Assembly: GCA_019750295.1 (NCBI GenBank)
Contig: JAIEOS010000008.1
Coordinates: 178,798-242,797 of the forward strand
Length of the DNA: 64,000 nt
DNA from: Bdellovibrionales bacterium
GTDB taxonomy: Bacteria; Bdellovibrionota; Bdellovibrionia; Bdellovibrionales; JAGQZY01
Direction: 5' to 3'
Numbering within the stretch: position 1 is the stretch's first letter; each line of letters begins with the position of its first letter. The position numbers were made by a program, and so were the translations under genes. The notes beneath the pieces were generated by a model. That model ran no database searches. It had not been told where the DNA came from and saw only the letters and a program-made list of their open reading frames with translations. Positions 44,402-53,096 of the stretch are shown piece by piece.

Positions 44402-45877
44402 TTACTGTTCCTGATAATTGCATTTGATGTAGTCAGCCGCCTCTGCCATTTGTTTGGGAAGCAGTGACTCCTCAAGAAGTTCGTCGAACATTTCATCCGC
44501 AAATTTCATTGCCGAGGCATAGACCCATTCGGGTAATGCGTCGGCGTGAACCTGATACTTCAATGCTGCATAAGCAAAGATGTTCCGCCGCAGCTTGAGA
44601 CTATCAATTCTGTCCAAACCGATTAACCGACGAATTGATTTATAATCTCTTCGATCATCTGCCTCCCTGTAAGTCTTGATTACCGATAGCGATCGAACAA
44701 ATGCACGGTCGGCATCGGGAGAGATGTTGAGTAGGTCGATGACCTCCCTGTCTTCCAACTCTTTGACGAGTAACGGAGTTTGGCTTTCAAGCAGGCGTTT
44801 CTTGAGGACCGCCATATATTTGCTGAACGAAGCTGAATTGCCGAGGAACTCGATGCGAGGGGGGTTGAAGTCGGACCCCTTTTTGTTTTTATGCTTTAGT
44901 AGCCGGTCGTGTTCAACCTGCATCCATTCATCGAGTTCACCGCCTGCCGCAAGTAAATCTGTCATGTGACCGCGCACACTATTTTGAGTTTCACTGTCCG
45001 AAATTGGCCGAAGCTCCTCGCATGTGGGCAAGTTGCCGAATCGACGGACGTGCTCCGCCATAAACTCTGTGGCAACCTGCTGAATGTCCGGCGGTAAGGA
45101 ATTTATTATTTTCAGGTGGGATGAGGTTGGTTCTACTACTTCTCCGTTAGTAGTAATAAAACTCATTCCCTCCGTACCTTTTGAATTGTTCTCCTTGAGA
45201 TTTGAATCATTGAGATCGGGTTCATTTAAGTTACTTCCATTTAGTGAGGCACTTGGACCGCCACCCCCAAGCACACTTGCACCCAGAAGTGGTCCATTTG
45301 GACCCCCCTTGTGAGCCATGTTGACCCCTGTCCCGGGAACGTTCTGCCCCTCTATCCGTCTCATGTAGTACCTGTCTTTGTTATTTGCTAAGTGGAGCCC
45401 GTAACTTTCTGGAGAAGGAAGTTTCTTGGGAGAAGTTATGTAAGGACCAACATTGCGACTGCCGTCACGTCCCTCTTTTCTGAGTTCTTCAAGTTTCGCA
45501 GAAGCATCGTCGTACTTTGAAAAGATAAGCGGAATGTTGTCGTATCCTTCGTCGCGTAAGGGCTTTCGGTGAATGATGTACTGAAGATTGACCAAGCCAA
45601 CATCCGCCAATTTTCGAACCCAACGCTTGAGGGCCTTTCGATCCATTTTTGCTCTGAGACAAAGGACATCCCACCCAACGGAACAGAATCGCTTCTGCCT
45701 ATTCACTAGCTCGAGGTTCCACGATTCCAAGATGGCTCCGTAAACCCTGTGCGCCGGTGACTTCAATCCGCCGATCCCGTGATTTACGAAAATGTGGAGA
45801 AGTTTGGGTACTGGGTCTTCTATCTCGTGATGTTCTTTTGGCGGCTGTGAAGGCGCGGACTTCTTATCATTTTTCAT
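44402..45877 (-). CDS. Replication-initiator-like HTH protein
   Basis: The 491-residue product has an N-terminal winged-helix region: KSPAHRVYGAILESWNLE, then DVLCLRAKMDRKALKRWVRK and LADVGLVNLQYI. This pattern, a helper-domain HTH recognising one gene state per cell type, is common at the start of plasmid and phage replication proteins. A low-complexity linker follows with Asn/Leu repeats (SLNGSNLNEPDLNDSNLKEN). The C-terminal 250 residues are helical. No primase or helicase motif is visible. It overlaps the gene upstream by four bases (ATGA). Replication control of the element is an inference. Confidence 0.5.
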   Translation of the reverse strand: MKNDKKSAPSQPPKEHHEIEDPVPKLLHIFVNHGIGGLKSPAHRVYGAILESWNLELVNRQKRFCSVGWDVLCLRAKMDRKALKRWVRKLADVGLVNLQYIIHRKPLRDEGYDNIPLIFSKYDDASAKLEELRKEGRDGSRNVGPYITSPKKLPSPESYGLHLANNKDRYYMRRIEGQNVPGTGVNMAHKGGPNGPLLGASVLGGGGPSASLNGSNLNEPDLNDSNLKENNSKGTEGMSFITTNGEVVEPTSSHLKIINSLPPDIQQVATEFMAEHVRRFGNLPTCEELRPISDSETQNSVRGHMTDLLAAGGELDEWMQVEHDRLLKHKNKKGSDFNPPRIEFLGNSASFSKYMAVLKKRLLESQTPLLVKELEDREVIDLLNISPDADRAFVRSLSVIKTYREADDRRDYKSIRRLIGLDRIDSLKLRRNIFAYAALKYQVHADALPEWVYASAMKFADEMFDELLEESLLPKQMAEAADYIKCNYQEQ

Positions 45878-46485
45878 AAGTCCGCCATCGCCGCTTGGGT
45901 CTGAAAATCCTCATATAGTTTTTGTATCCAGGTGTCCGCTTCACCCTTGAAGTTAATCTGTTTGTGATAGACGTATTCGAGATCGAAATCGAATGTTTCG
46001 GGAGAATCATCCTGTTTGAGATTCTGATAAGACCGGTAGTAAGTACCGTCATCATCCGGCTTGACGTAGCAATTTAGACGAAGCTGTCTCTGCGCCTTGA
46101 TTGCTGGAGTGATGGCTCGCCGTCCGGTATTGATAGCCACCTGAAGCGCGTGTTCGGAATGAAGTTGGTGGGGAGGAACAAATTTGCCAGGCTCTTTTTG
46201 CTCATGCCAAAGTGAGATTGCTTCAATGTATTCGTGAGGAGCGAATCCATGCTGTCGTGACACCCTTGTAGCAAAGATAAAATCGTCGAGATCACGCTCA
46301 CTAATCTTCTTCTTTACGACGATTCCATTTAGCTCTCGACCCACCCTTCGGTATTCACTGATAAAGCCGTGAACCGTCTGAAGGGTCGGAATCTGAGCTT
46401 CCGCTAAAAGGTCATTTGGTTCTTTGGTCAAAAAAGTTACTACGTCTTGATCCCTGTCCAGGTCTGAGAGCACAGCCTTATGCAT
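45874..46485 (-). CDS. Element protein of unknown function
   Basis: ATG 46485, with AGAGG six bases upstream, gives a 203-residue soluble protein without recognisable domains. It contains a helical N-terminal half and a strand-rich end with several Tyr (GTYYRSYQNLKQ, DLEYVYHKQINF). It overlaps the excisionase-like gene by eight bases and the replication-like gene by four, so the three are translationally coupled. Confidence 0.6.
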   Translation of the reverse strand: MHKAVLSDLDRDQDVVTFLTKEPNDLLAEAQIPTLQTVHGFISEYRRVGRELNGIVVKKKISERDLDDFIFATRVSRQHGFAPHEYIEAISLWHEQKEPGKFVPPHQLHSEHALQVAINTGRRAITPAIKAQRQLRLNCYVKPDDDGTYYRSYQNLKQDDSPETFDFDLEYVYHKQINFKGEADTWIQKLYEDFQTQAAMADL

Positions 46486-46678
46486 GGTGTACCTCTGCGT
46501 GATGCTTTCTTTCGATCCACTCATCGAGATGTTGCTTCTCGAAGCGAACAAGCCGGCCGACCTTCATAAAGGGCAGCTCACGTCGGCGCGTGGCGGTACG
46601 AAGGCGAGATACCTTAACTCCCAAGTACGACGCGGCTTCCGAGGTGTTCATCAGTTTAGCTTCTTTTAGTTTCTCCAT
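46478..46678 (-). CDS. Excisionase-like HTH protein
   Basis: The 66-residue product from ATG 46678 (GGAGG upstream) contains a MerR/AlpA-type winged helix: LMNTSEAASYLGVKVSRLRT, then RRRELPFMKVGRLVRFEKQH and LDEWIERK. This is the standard layout of excisionase-family DNA-binding proteins, which set recombination direction or regulate element genes. A longer upstream reading to 46834 has no ribosome binding site and runs into the divergent gene. Confidence 0.75.
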   Translation of the reverse strand: MEKLKEAKLMNTSEAASYLGVKVSRLRTATRRRELPFMKVGRLVRFEKQHLDEWIERKHHAEVHHA

Positions 46679-46730
46679 TATGTAAGCCTCCGTGTTGCCT
46701 AGTTTCGGCAAGTGTTGTTTATTGCTGTCG

Positions 46731-47537
46731 ATGTATATCAAGGTGAGCAAGAGTCGTGAGCTGGAGAAGTTAGGGAAGTTCTTGGGAATTTCTCCACCCC
46801 CTGCTATCGCTTCATCCGACATAAGGGACTTCAAGGACCGATTTGAATCTCAAGTGCAGAAACTGGTTGGCGACGACATGATGTCAACAACGCGCGGCCA
46901 ACTTCTCCCAATCAAAAAAGTTGCTGAACAGGAATCGCTGAAAAAACTCGGCACTCTCGAATCCGACAACTTCCTTTTGGACGACCTGGTTCGAGGCATG
47001 ACCGGTATCTGGCTTCAACTAAGAATCAACAACGACCTGGGGTATGATCCCGACGACCTCATTGCAAAATTGATTTTACTTTCAAACTTGATGCGCCGAC
47101 ATGACCCTGAAAAGGCATTTGGTTCGCGTTCCAAAGAGGATCGAGATCAGGTCTTAGCTCCAACGCTAAAACTTGAGAACGGCTTTCAAAAATTGTCGGA
47201 TAGCCTGGATTCATCCCAACTACCGGAAGAAATTCATCTTCAGTTCTTGGATGCAAAAACCTCATTCGAAAAATTCTCATTCTCGATTAATCATTATGCA
47301 CAGACAATCGAGCGGGACGAAAAACTGATTGAGAATCTTTACGGTTCTTTAATCACCTTACTTGGCTCAAAATCTAAGGCTACTGAATTGGTCAACCATC
47401 TCGCGTCAGATCTTCAATCGCTTGGATTCAAAGTCCGAGATAAGTTTGAGCATAAAAAGTGGACTCGTCAGGTTCGCGAGAATCAAAGAAATCGTACGAG
47501 TAGGTCCCCTTTGCTAAACGAAAAGTTTAGTCCGTAA
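46731..47537 (+). CDS. Divergent helical protein of unknown function
   Basis: The product of about 268 residues is helical and charged, with Lys, Glu and Leu (SKSRELEKLGKFLGISPPPA at the start, SFSINHYAQTIERDEKLIEN later), and ends in a basic tail (REN-QRN-RTSR). No motif is recognised. It is divergent from the excisionase-like gene. The start is uncertain (ATG 46692 or 46731). It could be an element maintenance or regulatory protein. Confidence 0.55.
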   Translation: MYIKVSKSRELEKLGKFLGISPPPAIASSDIRDFKDRFESQVQKLVGDDMMSTTRGQLLPIKKVAEQESLKKLGTLESDNFLLDDLVRGMTGIWLQLRINNDLGYDPDDLIAKLILLSNLMRRHDPEKAFGSRSKEDRDQVLAPTLKLENGFQKLSDSLDSSQLPEEIHLQFLDAKTSFEKFSFSINHYAQTIERDEKLIENLYGSLITLLGSKSKATELVNHLASDLQSLGFKVRDKFEHKKWTRQVRENQRNRTSRSPLLNEKFSP

Positions 47538-47585
47538 CCCCATGTCCTTTTGGTCTCCGGACAGAATTTTACCGACAGCCTAAAG

Positions 47586-47603
47586 TGAGACTATCCAGTC
47601 TCA
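47586..47603. other. Hairpin TGAGACT-ATCC-AGTCTCA
   Basis: A perfect 7-bp stem with a 4-base loop lies between the convergent ends of the genes at 47537 and 47633. It lacks a T-tract but could act as a bidirectional terminator or a resolvase subsite. Confidence 0.45.
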
Positions 47604-47632
47604 GTGACTCCTAAAAGAAGACACTCCGGGGG

Positions 47633-48178
47633 CTATTTCAGTAATTGGTGGAGACGGCTAGTCGATATACCAGTCTCTCTGGAGATCACCGCAAGTGATT
47701 TACCTTCCGCCCTTAGAACGCGGGCTTTTTGGACTTTTATTTCGCTATGAATTCTTGGTCTGCCACCGACGATCCCTTTTTCTCTTTTTGCGGCAAGAGC
47801 AGCTTTTGTTCGCTGACTGATAAGAGACCGTTCAAGTTCGCTTACTGAAACAAGGATTTGAGTTACCAACCGACCGCTGATGGTTGAATAATCCAGCCCT
47901 TCGCGCAGGCTCTTCAAGATCACACCACGCTTTTCAAGACTTTCAATCAAGGTCAGAATTTCACTTGTTTTACGGCCGAGTCGATCAAGGCTTGAAACGA
48001 TAAGTTCGTCTCCACGTTGAAGTTGCTGAACCAATTTCTCAAGTTCAGGTCGCGCCTTAGCACCGCCTGCGGTCTCTTCAATAAAAATTGCGTCGGGATA
48101 GATCCGGCGAAGATTGATGACCTGATTGTCGGTTTCTTGGTTTGAGGTGCTTACCCTCGCGTAAACGTATTGTCCCAT
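47633..48178 (-). CDS. Small serine resolvase/invertase
   Basis: The 181-residue product has the resolvase domain (YVYARVSTSNQETDNQ with Ser10, ELIVSSLDRLGRKTSEI, then VSELERSLISQRTKAAL) and a short C-terminal HTH (KSLAVISRETGISTSRLHQL). This is the Hin/Tn3 resolvase layout. It could resolve dimers of the element or invert a segment. CTTCAC-N6-GTGAAG (48188-48205) just upstream and other repeats to 48567 are possible target sites. A GTG start at 48214 is an alternative. Confidence 0.88.
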   Translation of the reverse strand: MGQYVYARVSTSNQETDNQVINLRRIYPDAIFIEETAGGAKARPELEKLVQQLQRGDELIVSSLDRLGRKTSEILTLIESLEKRGVILKSLREGLDYSTISGRLVTQILVSVSELERSLISQRTKAALAAKREKGIVGGRPRIHSEIKVQKARVLRAEGKSLAVISRETGISTSRLHQLLK

Positions 48179-48587
48179 ATCTACTATCTTCACCGTTATG
48201 TGAAGGGACGGCACCGCGTTTATTGAAAACGAACGTTTACGGAATGGTTCAGCGGTTCAAAGGGAACCACTTCATGAGGCATCGGAGACACTAGAGATGT
48301 GCTTTTGGCTCGCAGGAGAGAGCGAATACGACGATTGAACTGCTGCCCTCGCCCAAGTTCCCTAAAATCAAACCGGACATGAATAGGGCGAGATCCCGGG
48401 TGTTTTTAGGCACGTTCTTCACACGCTATCTGGCTTTTTGATATGCCCAACTGAACTCATGTAAATTCAATGAGTTATGGCGCTCTTAGATAAGGTCGGC
48501 ATGTGCTAAATCACGCTATTATTGGGGGGCCCCTGAAAATGTCCGGTCGTGTCCGGTTATGTCCTGAGTTGACCGCATTATTCGCCC
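48179..48587. other. Non-coding region with resolvase- or regulator-type repeats
   Basis: No gene is seen in 409 bases. Features are an inverted repeat CTTCAC/GTGAAG (48188-48205) and CCGGACA at 48373-48379. AACTCAT (48454-48460) pairs with ATGAGTT (48470-48476). Three direct repeats GTCCGGT, GTCCGGT and GTCCTGA lie at 48541, 48551 and 48561 with an exact 10-base period. Such helically phased repeats typically bind a protein. The region could be a res site or an origin-like site. Confidence 0.45.
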
Positions 48588-49112
48588 TTAATTTGCGTCC
48601 CGCAGTTTCGATCCAGTATCTTTCAGTTGCCCAAGACACTGCCGAGGATACTCCAATACAACTTGAATTCGGCCTACGAGAGCGCCCCCCTGATAAACCA
48701 CGGCCTGCATGAAATCGAACTTCTTGCGGAGGTCATCAAAGCACTTTCGGTATTTTGGGTGAACGACGAGCATCAGGTTGCCTTGCTCTTTGTCGGTATA
48801 CGCAAAGTAATAATAGCCCTCGTCGTAAATCTCATTTTTCAAATCCACCATGTCCGTTGCAATTTGCATGATGTATCGCTTGCGCGTGACTTGAGGGCCG
48901 AGCTTGTCGTCGTTCTTCTCTAGCTTTGATGAGTGCGGCAGCGGTGGGAAGTGCTGATGCTTAACCATACCTTCCCATTGCTTCCAAAGATCGTGATCTG
49001 CTCTCGCCCCACCGGGCGGTGATTCAATTGGTCCAAGATACTTCTTTTTGGACTCTTTGGCTGTCACGGTAACGGATGCAAACACTGCAATAATCAATAA
49101 AGTTGCTCTCAT
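48588..49112 (-). CDS. Secreted protein of unknown function
   Basis: The 174-residue product has a signal peptide (RATLLIIAVFASVTVTA) and a basic start to the mature part (KESKKKYLGPI), with two Cys (RKCFDD and RQCLGQ). The middle contains a Tyr-rich segment (IYDEGYYYFAYTDKEQG). No family recognised. It has a GGAGAAACC ribosome binding site and follows the XRE gene by eight bases on the same strand. Confidence 0.65.
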   Translation of the reverse strand: MRATLLIIAVFASVTVTAKESKKKYLGPIESPPGGARADHDLWKQWEGMVKHQHFPPLPHSSKLEKNDDKLGPQVTRKRYIMQIATDMVDLKNEIYDEGYYYFAYTDKEQGNLMLVVHPKYRKCFDDLRKKFDFMQAVVYQGGALVGRIQVVLEYPRQCLGQLKDTGSKLRDAN

Positions 49113-49120
49113 GGTTTCTC

Positions 49121-49462
49121 CTAATTCTTCCGTTTGAGTCGACGGGCTGAAATCTCAAAGATGCCGGAGAAGCTTGGATCTGGTTCGCCCTCAAAGAGTT
49201 CAGTCATTGAAATATCTTTTGGGTTGATCTGGCTTTGATTGCCGGTGAGTAGCCACTCAAAGTCGGTTTTTAGGGCGCGAGCCAATTTCTGAACGCAAAG
49301 CAGGTCTGCGGGTTGTGATCCAGCCAGCCAGTCGTTGATTGTCGATGCGGTAGTTCCGGCAATGTCGGCAGCTGTCTTTTGAGAAAGCCCGCGCTCCTCA
49401 AGAATCGCTTTTAGATTCTTAGAGAATGGGCTTTGAACTTTCTTTCGGGTTGGCTTGGACAC
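49121..49462 (-). CDS. XRE-family transcription regulator
   Basis: The 113-residue product (GTG start 49462) carries a Cro/CI-type HTH: NLKAILEERGLSQKTAADIA, then GTTASTINDWLAGSQPADLL. The C-terminus is short and basic. Half-sites GAACCG/CGGTTC at 49500-49544 and GAACCGTTC (49595-49603) in the 150-base gap upstream are possible autoregulatory operators. It lies directly downstream of the four-gene operon ending at 49613. Confidence 0.85.
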   Translation of the reverse strand: MSKPTRKKVQSPFSKNLKAILEERGLSQKTAADIAGTTASTINDWLAGSQPADLLCVQKLARALKTDFEWLLTGNQSQINPKDISMTELFEGEPDPSFSGIFEISARRLKRKN

Positions 49463-49612
49463 AGGCGAACTCCTCCAGCCAGATCAATCGGCTCAAAAGG
49501 AACCGACCATCAGAAAAATCCGGTTTGCCGAATTGATCCGGTTCTTCTTATCTTCACTGGAAGGGATTTAATTGGCACTGTGACGAACCAACTCGAACCG
49601 TTCTAATCTGAA

Positions 49613-50737
49613 TTAGTCTTCAAATTTTTTCACAGCTTTTTCTTCAACAGCAATGACCCCGCTTAGGGGAACGTTCCGAAGATTGAACAGACGTGTGCGT
49701 ATGTCGTGGCTACAAGCCTGATGAAAAGAATCAATGTGGCTGCCCACATATATAAGAAAATCTGTTAAGTTGTAGTCTGAAACTAGCTTTTTCAAATCGC
49801 GATAAGGCAGAGCTGCATCAACATGCGCGGCAAATTTATTGCGAATCTCCCGCGCACCGGCCTCATGTTGAGGATCCACAGTGCTGGAAGCCGCCAACAA
49901 AATGGGATGCCCCTTATATTTACCGTTCATCCATTTCGTTAAAAGACTTTCGTGCCTTGAATCATCATACAGATTGTCGAGCAAACTGAAGGAATCAACC
50001 ACGATCAGAGACCAAACAATTTCGTGCAAAAGATCATTTTTATGAGAGTAATGAGCCAACCCTGCGAGCATATCCAGAAAATCTATAACGCTCAAAATCG
50101 CCATCGCCTTTTCTTGGTCAGGATGACAAGCAAGCATACCCAGTGTGTTGCCGCGAGTGATTGCAAGAGAGTCCGATGACATAGTCGGCGAACCAGATCC
50201 GAGGTTGGCAGCAGAATTAAATTCTCCAATTACGGAATCAATCGCTGCGTGATCGGGACGTTGCCATTGAAATTGTAATGGTCCAGACAAAATCGACATG
50301 ACTGCGATCATGTCATCGACAAAGACGTTGATACTAAGGAGATCCACAGAGTTCCAGTTGTCGATAATAGAATCTATAGTTTCTTCTTGGCGATGGGCGG
50401 AGACCTTGTCCCGTACTGATTCATAAACGCCTCTGTAGTCAGCATCTAAACGCGCAAACTTCTCATCGAGTTGGTCTCTTATTTTTTTGTCTATCAACGA
50501 CGATTTGAAAAGTGAGTTCTTTAGCCGCCGACCAAGCTCAATGAAGGAGTCCACTTGAAGGTAAACAGCTCGAGCAATGACACGCTTGTGATAGTCATTC
50601 TGAAGTGACGTTACTGCCTGTTTTGTCGTATCTGCTCTGCGAGCCAAGTATGAGAGCTTCATTAGAAGATTGAACTCAGTGGGCTGAAGTGAATCGATCA
50701 TTGCTTTTCTTTTGGGTGGTAGGGGCTTAGCTGTCAT
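49613..50737 (-). CDS. Helical protein with two HEPN-type R-x5-H motifs
   Basis: The 374-residue all-helical protein has no obvious close family. It contains two similar motifs, RDKVSAH (Arg109-His115) and RNKFAAH (Arg299-His305). Each is preceded by a long amphipathic helix (VYLQVDSFIELGRRLKN and VDSFSLLDNLYDD) and followed by another. Rx4-6H in a helical bundle is the catalytic signature of HEPN ribonucleases. The second (RN-x4-H) is the more canonical. The protein therefore looks like a tandem or duplicated HEPN. It is the last gene of the operon 53075-49613, overlapping the previous gene by four bases. HEPN identity is inferred from motifs only. Confidence 0.6.
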   Translation of the reverse strand: MTAKPLPPKRKAMIDSLQPTEFNLLMKLSYLARRADTTKQAVTSLQNDYHKRVIARAVYLQVDSFIELGRRLKNSLFKSSLIDKKIRDQLDEKFARLDADYRGVYESVRDKVSAHRQEETIDSIIDNWNSVDLLSINVFVDDMIAVMSILSGPLQFQWQRPDHAAIDSVIGEFNSAANLGSGSPTMSSDSLAITRGNTLGMLACHPDQEKAMAILSVIDFLDMLAGLAHYSHKNDLLHEIVWSLIVVDSFSLLDNLYDDSRHESLLTKWMNGKYKGHPILLAASSTVDPQHEAGAREIRNKFAAHVDAALPYRDLKKLVSDYNLTDFLIYVGSHIDSFHQACSHDIRTRLFNLRNVPLSGVIAVEEKAVKKFED

Positions 50738-51333
50738 GCCTTTTCGCCTGAAGACAAAAGCTCAAAAAGTCGTTCATAGGTTGCCCCATTCGGCGCATTG
50801 TTCAGGTATTCCATTATTTTTTCTTCAGAATTGGCAACTTCGGTCATGAAACTATGTTCGCGTTCCTTTTGTTGGGCCAGCATTTGAGCCTGCGGATGTT
50901 CGGAATTCAGAAGTCGCAAGATGGCCTGCTCACCAGCCTCACCGCGTTCTCGATGGTATGTGTAATTTGCGGAGCCGTGCTCTTGGAATTTTTGATCAAG
51001 GATCAATACGGGGCCAGGAAGTTGTCCATTATTTGGATTTGCAAGCGCGACATCTATCTTCCGCCCTCGATACTCAAGCCAGCCATGCGAGATCATAAGA
51101 TCATCGGTGCCGTCATTTACAAATCCAATCACCGCATCGATTTCAATGTTGAATTCTCGGTGAAGAATCGCTTTGAGAAGAAATGTCATGTGGTAACAGG
51201 CCCCTTGAAAGTCGTGGGCACGGATGATTCGATCGTAGGCTTTCTTTGAAAGATCGAAGATGATTCGCTCTTCGCTAGAGAGCGATGAAATAAAATCTTC
51301 TATTTCTTTTTTTCGATTCTTGGCTTGGCCCAC
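50734..51333 (-). CDS. Transglutaminase-like (Cys-His-Asp) protein
   Basis: The 199-residue product (GTG start) begins GQAKNRKKEIEDF. It has a plausible catalytic triad in transglutaminase-core order: Cys46 in FQGACYHMTF, His83 in ISHGWLEYRG and Asp94 in RKIDVALANP. The spacing, and the HGW-E-R-x-ID wording, fit papain-like transglutaminase/McjB-type folds, which act as proteases, transferases or peptide maturases. The last third is helical. It overlaps the XRE-ImmA gene by one base and the HEPN-motif gene by four, so it is fully coupled. I infer the fold; the reaction is unknown. Confidence 0.55.
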   Translation of the reverse strand: MGQAKNRKKEIEDFISSLSSEERIIFDLSKKAYDRIIRAHDFQGACYHMTFLLKAILHREFNIEIDAVIGFVNDGTDDLMISHGWLEYRGRKIDVALANPNNGQLPGPVLILDQKFQEHGSANYTYHRERGEAGEQAILRLLNSEHPQAQMLAQQKEREHSFMTEVANSEEKIMEYLNNAPNGATYERLFELLSSGEKA

Positions 51334-52415
51334 TAGACCAGCCGTAAATTTGCCGATGGTGTTTTGGTTGAGCCCGTTGGCCGTCCGCCGGGAATGGCAG
51401 TCATCAAAAGGCTGAACATCAGAGAGCTCAGTTCATCGGTGTGGATGTTGAGATCACGAGAGAGGTCGTTTCTGTTGATACCGGCCTCTTTCAAGGCAGC
51501 AAACACCTTTGGGAAGATTTGCGGAATCTCCTGAGCAATTCCGTTCGGCTCCGACTTTCGATACCCACGGGTTGAAATCTCAATACAAAACTTTCGGTAC
51601 AACCAGTCTGACAACATTTGCACCGAATGGAGTCGGTGATTGAGTGCCGCCACAGAAACATTCCAATTCTTTTTTATTTTGATCATTTGATCGAGAGTTA
51701 TGAATCTGCTCCCAAGCGCAAGCACACTTGCCCTCGGCATTAGAAATGCTGAGGCAAAGCGGTCAGCCTCTAGCTCAGCGTCGCGGCCTTGTGGTTTGCC
51801 ATGTTGGTGCAACACAAGGTGACCAAGTTCGTGAGCAGCGTCAAATCGGCTTCGCTCGGCGGTCTTAGTGACATTCAATAAAATAAATGGAGTTTTGCCT
51901 CTCCAAAAACAAAATGCATCCACCTCAGAATCTTTTGAGGGAAGAGAAAAGATTCGTGCGCCACGAGATTCAAGCAGGTGGATCATGTTCTTTATTGGTC
52001 CCTGTCCGAGTCCCCACTCTGCACGGAGAGCCTCTGCTGCCGCCTCTGGATCATATCCACGAAGATCAGGGAGTGATGCTTGCGGTAGATTAAATCGTTC
52101 TGACATCCACTCGTTTATTAGAGTGGCAAGCTCTCCCGCCGCAAGCGCAGAGTCTCTTTTGAACGCAGGTAGAGTTGTCAGCGCCCTGAAGCTCGCACTT
52201 TGTGGAGCAACTTCGGGAATGTCAGGGCCGAGAAAAAATCCTTCGGGGAAGTTCAACTCTTTCACAAGAAGGCGAAGCGTTTCTTCAGATGGTTTTGAGT
52301 CACCCTTTTCGTAAGACAATAGGATCCGATCACTTATCCCAATAGCTTCGGATAAGTGCTTCTTTGAAAGCCCACGCCTTTTTCTGGCAACAACCAGTCT
52401 GGAAGAATTAAACAT
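51333..52415 (-). CDS. XRE regulator fused to an ImmA/IrrE metallopeptidase
   Basis: The 360-residue protein has a Cro/CI-type HTH (residues 6-55: RLVVARKRRGLSKKHLSEAI, GISDRILLSYEKGD), a linker and a zinc protease domain. The latter has FDAAHELGHLVLH (His195, Glu196, His199) and the third-ligand segment ELEADRFASAFLMP. ImmA-type proteases cleave repressors of mobile elements in ICEBs1, and IrrE/PprI cleaves DdrO in Deinococcus. Here sensor/protease and DNA-binding parts are in one chain. The C-terminal 100 residues are extra. It is the second gene of the four-gene operon and probably its regulator. Confidence 0.88.
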   Translation of the reverse strand: MFNSSRLVVARKRRGLSKKHLSEAIGISDRILLSYEKGDSKPSEETLRLLVKELNFPEGFFLGPDIPEVAPQSASFRALTTLPAFKRDSALAAGELATLINEWMSERFNLPQASLPDLRGYDPEAAAEALRAEWGLGQGPIKNMIHLLESRGARIFSLPSKDSEVDAFCFWRGKTPFILLNVTKTAERSRFDAAHELGHLVLHQHGKPQGRDAELEADRFASAFLMPRASVLALGSRFITLDQMIKIKKNWNVSVAALNHRLHSVQMLSDWLYRKFCIEISTRGYRKSEPNGIAQEIPQIFPKVFAALKEAGINRNDLSRDLNIHTDELSSLMFSLLMTAIPGGRPTGSTKTPSANLRLV

Positions 52416-52427
52416 TTCACCTCAATG

Positions 52428-53075
52428 TTAAAACTTACGAGTAACTTCGACAACTATATCGTCAGCCTCCTCGACCGATTGATCAATCTTCACTGCATCA
52501 TCTTCAAGGGTAATTGGTGCAAATAAAATGCGTTCCTTCCACTCAACAACTTGACCGTTTTCTCCAAGACCCGAGGGCAGTGAAAGTTCAAATCTAATTT
52601 CATGGGACAAGCGGCGGACTACTAGATACCAGGTCAGCATAGTGCCGCTCACTTTATTCAGCAGGCGCGCACCAAGGAGGCTCTCGTCAAACCCAAGTTG
52701 CGTGAAATTCATTTCAACAACAGCGGCGGTCGCGGCACCTTTTGTGTATTTGGATTTTAATTCACCGGCCTCAATGCCCGTGCCTTCATCCCCAGTAGTG
52801 ACCGCAATGGATACAGTGCCCTTCGGATGAACAACAGTTGGAAGTCCTCCGTCCTCACGTTTGGTCCAACCTTGCGGGATCAGTCGATCTCTCAGAGTCT
52901 TTACTGTTTCTGCCCAACCCAGGAGCCCCGGCGTTGTACGTGGATGGTTTGCCGTGCAAGTCAGCCGCACTCGTTCACCAGCTTCAACGGCCTCCCGCAG
53001 AATTTCTTCGGTCACGCCAAGTGCGTGAAGGCGATTGCTGACTTCGATCGGTTTTGTGATTAAAACTGTATTCAC
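52428..53075 (-). CDS. First protein of the four-gene operon, unknown
   Basis: The 215-residue product starts at GTG 53075 with a strong GGGGGGA site. It has a helical N-terminus (VSNRLHALGVTEEILREAVE) and a beta-rich remainder (AAVVEMNFTQLGFDESLLGA, TWYLVVRRLSHEIRFELSLP, ILFAPITLEDDAVKI). No family is recognised. Standing first, 12 bases before the XRE-ImmA gene and just behind the inverted-repeat operator, it could be the sensor or target of the system. Confidence 0.65.
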   Translation of the reverse strand: MNTVLITKPIEVSNRLHALGVTEEILREAVEAGERVRLTCTANHPRTTPGLLGWAETVKTLRDRLIPQGWTKREDGGLPTVVHPKGTVSIAVTTGDEGTGIEAGELKSKYTKGAATAAVVEMNFTQLGFDESLLGARLLNKVSGTMLTWYLVVRRLSHEIRFELSLPSGLGENGQVVEWKERILFAPITLEDDAVKIDQSVEEADDIVVEVTRKF

Positions 53076-53096
53076 TTAGATCCCCCCTTATACCGG

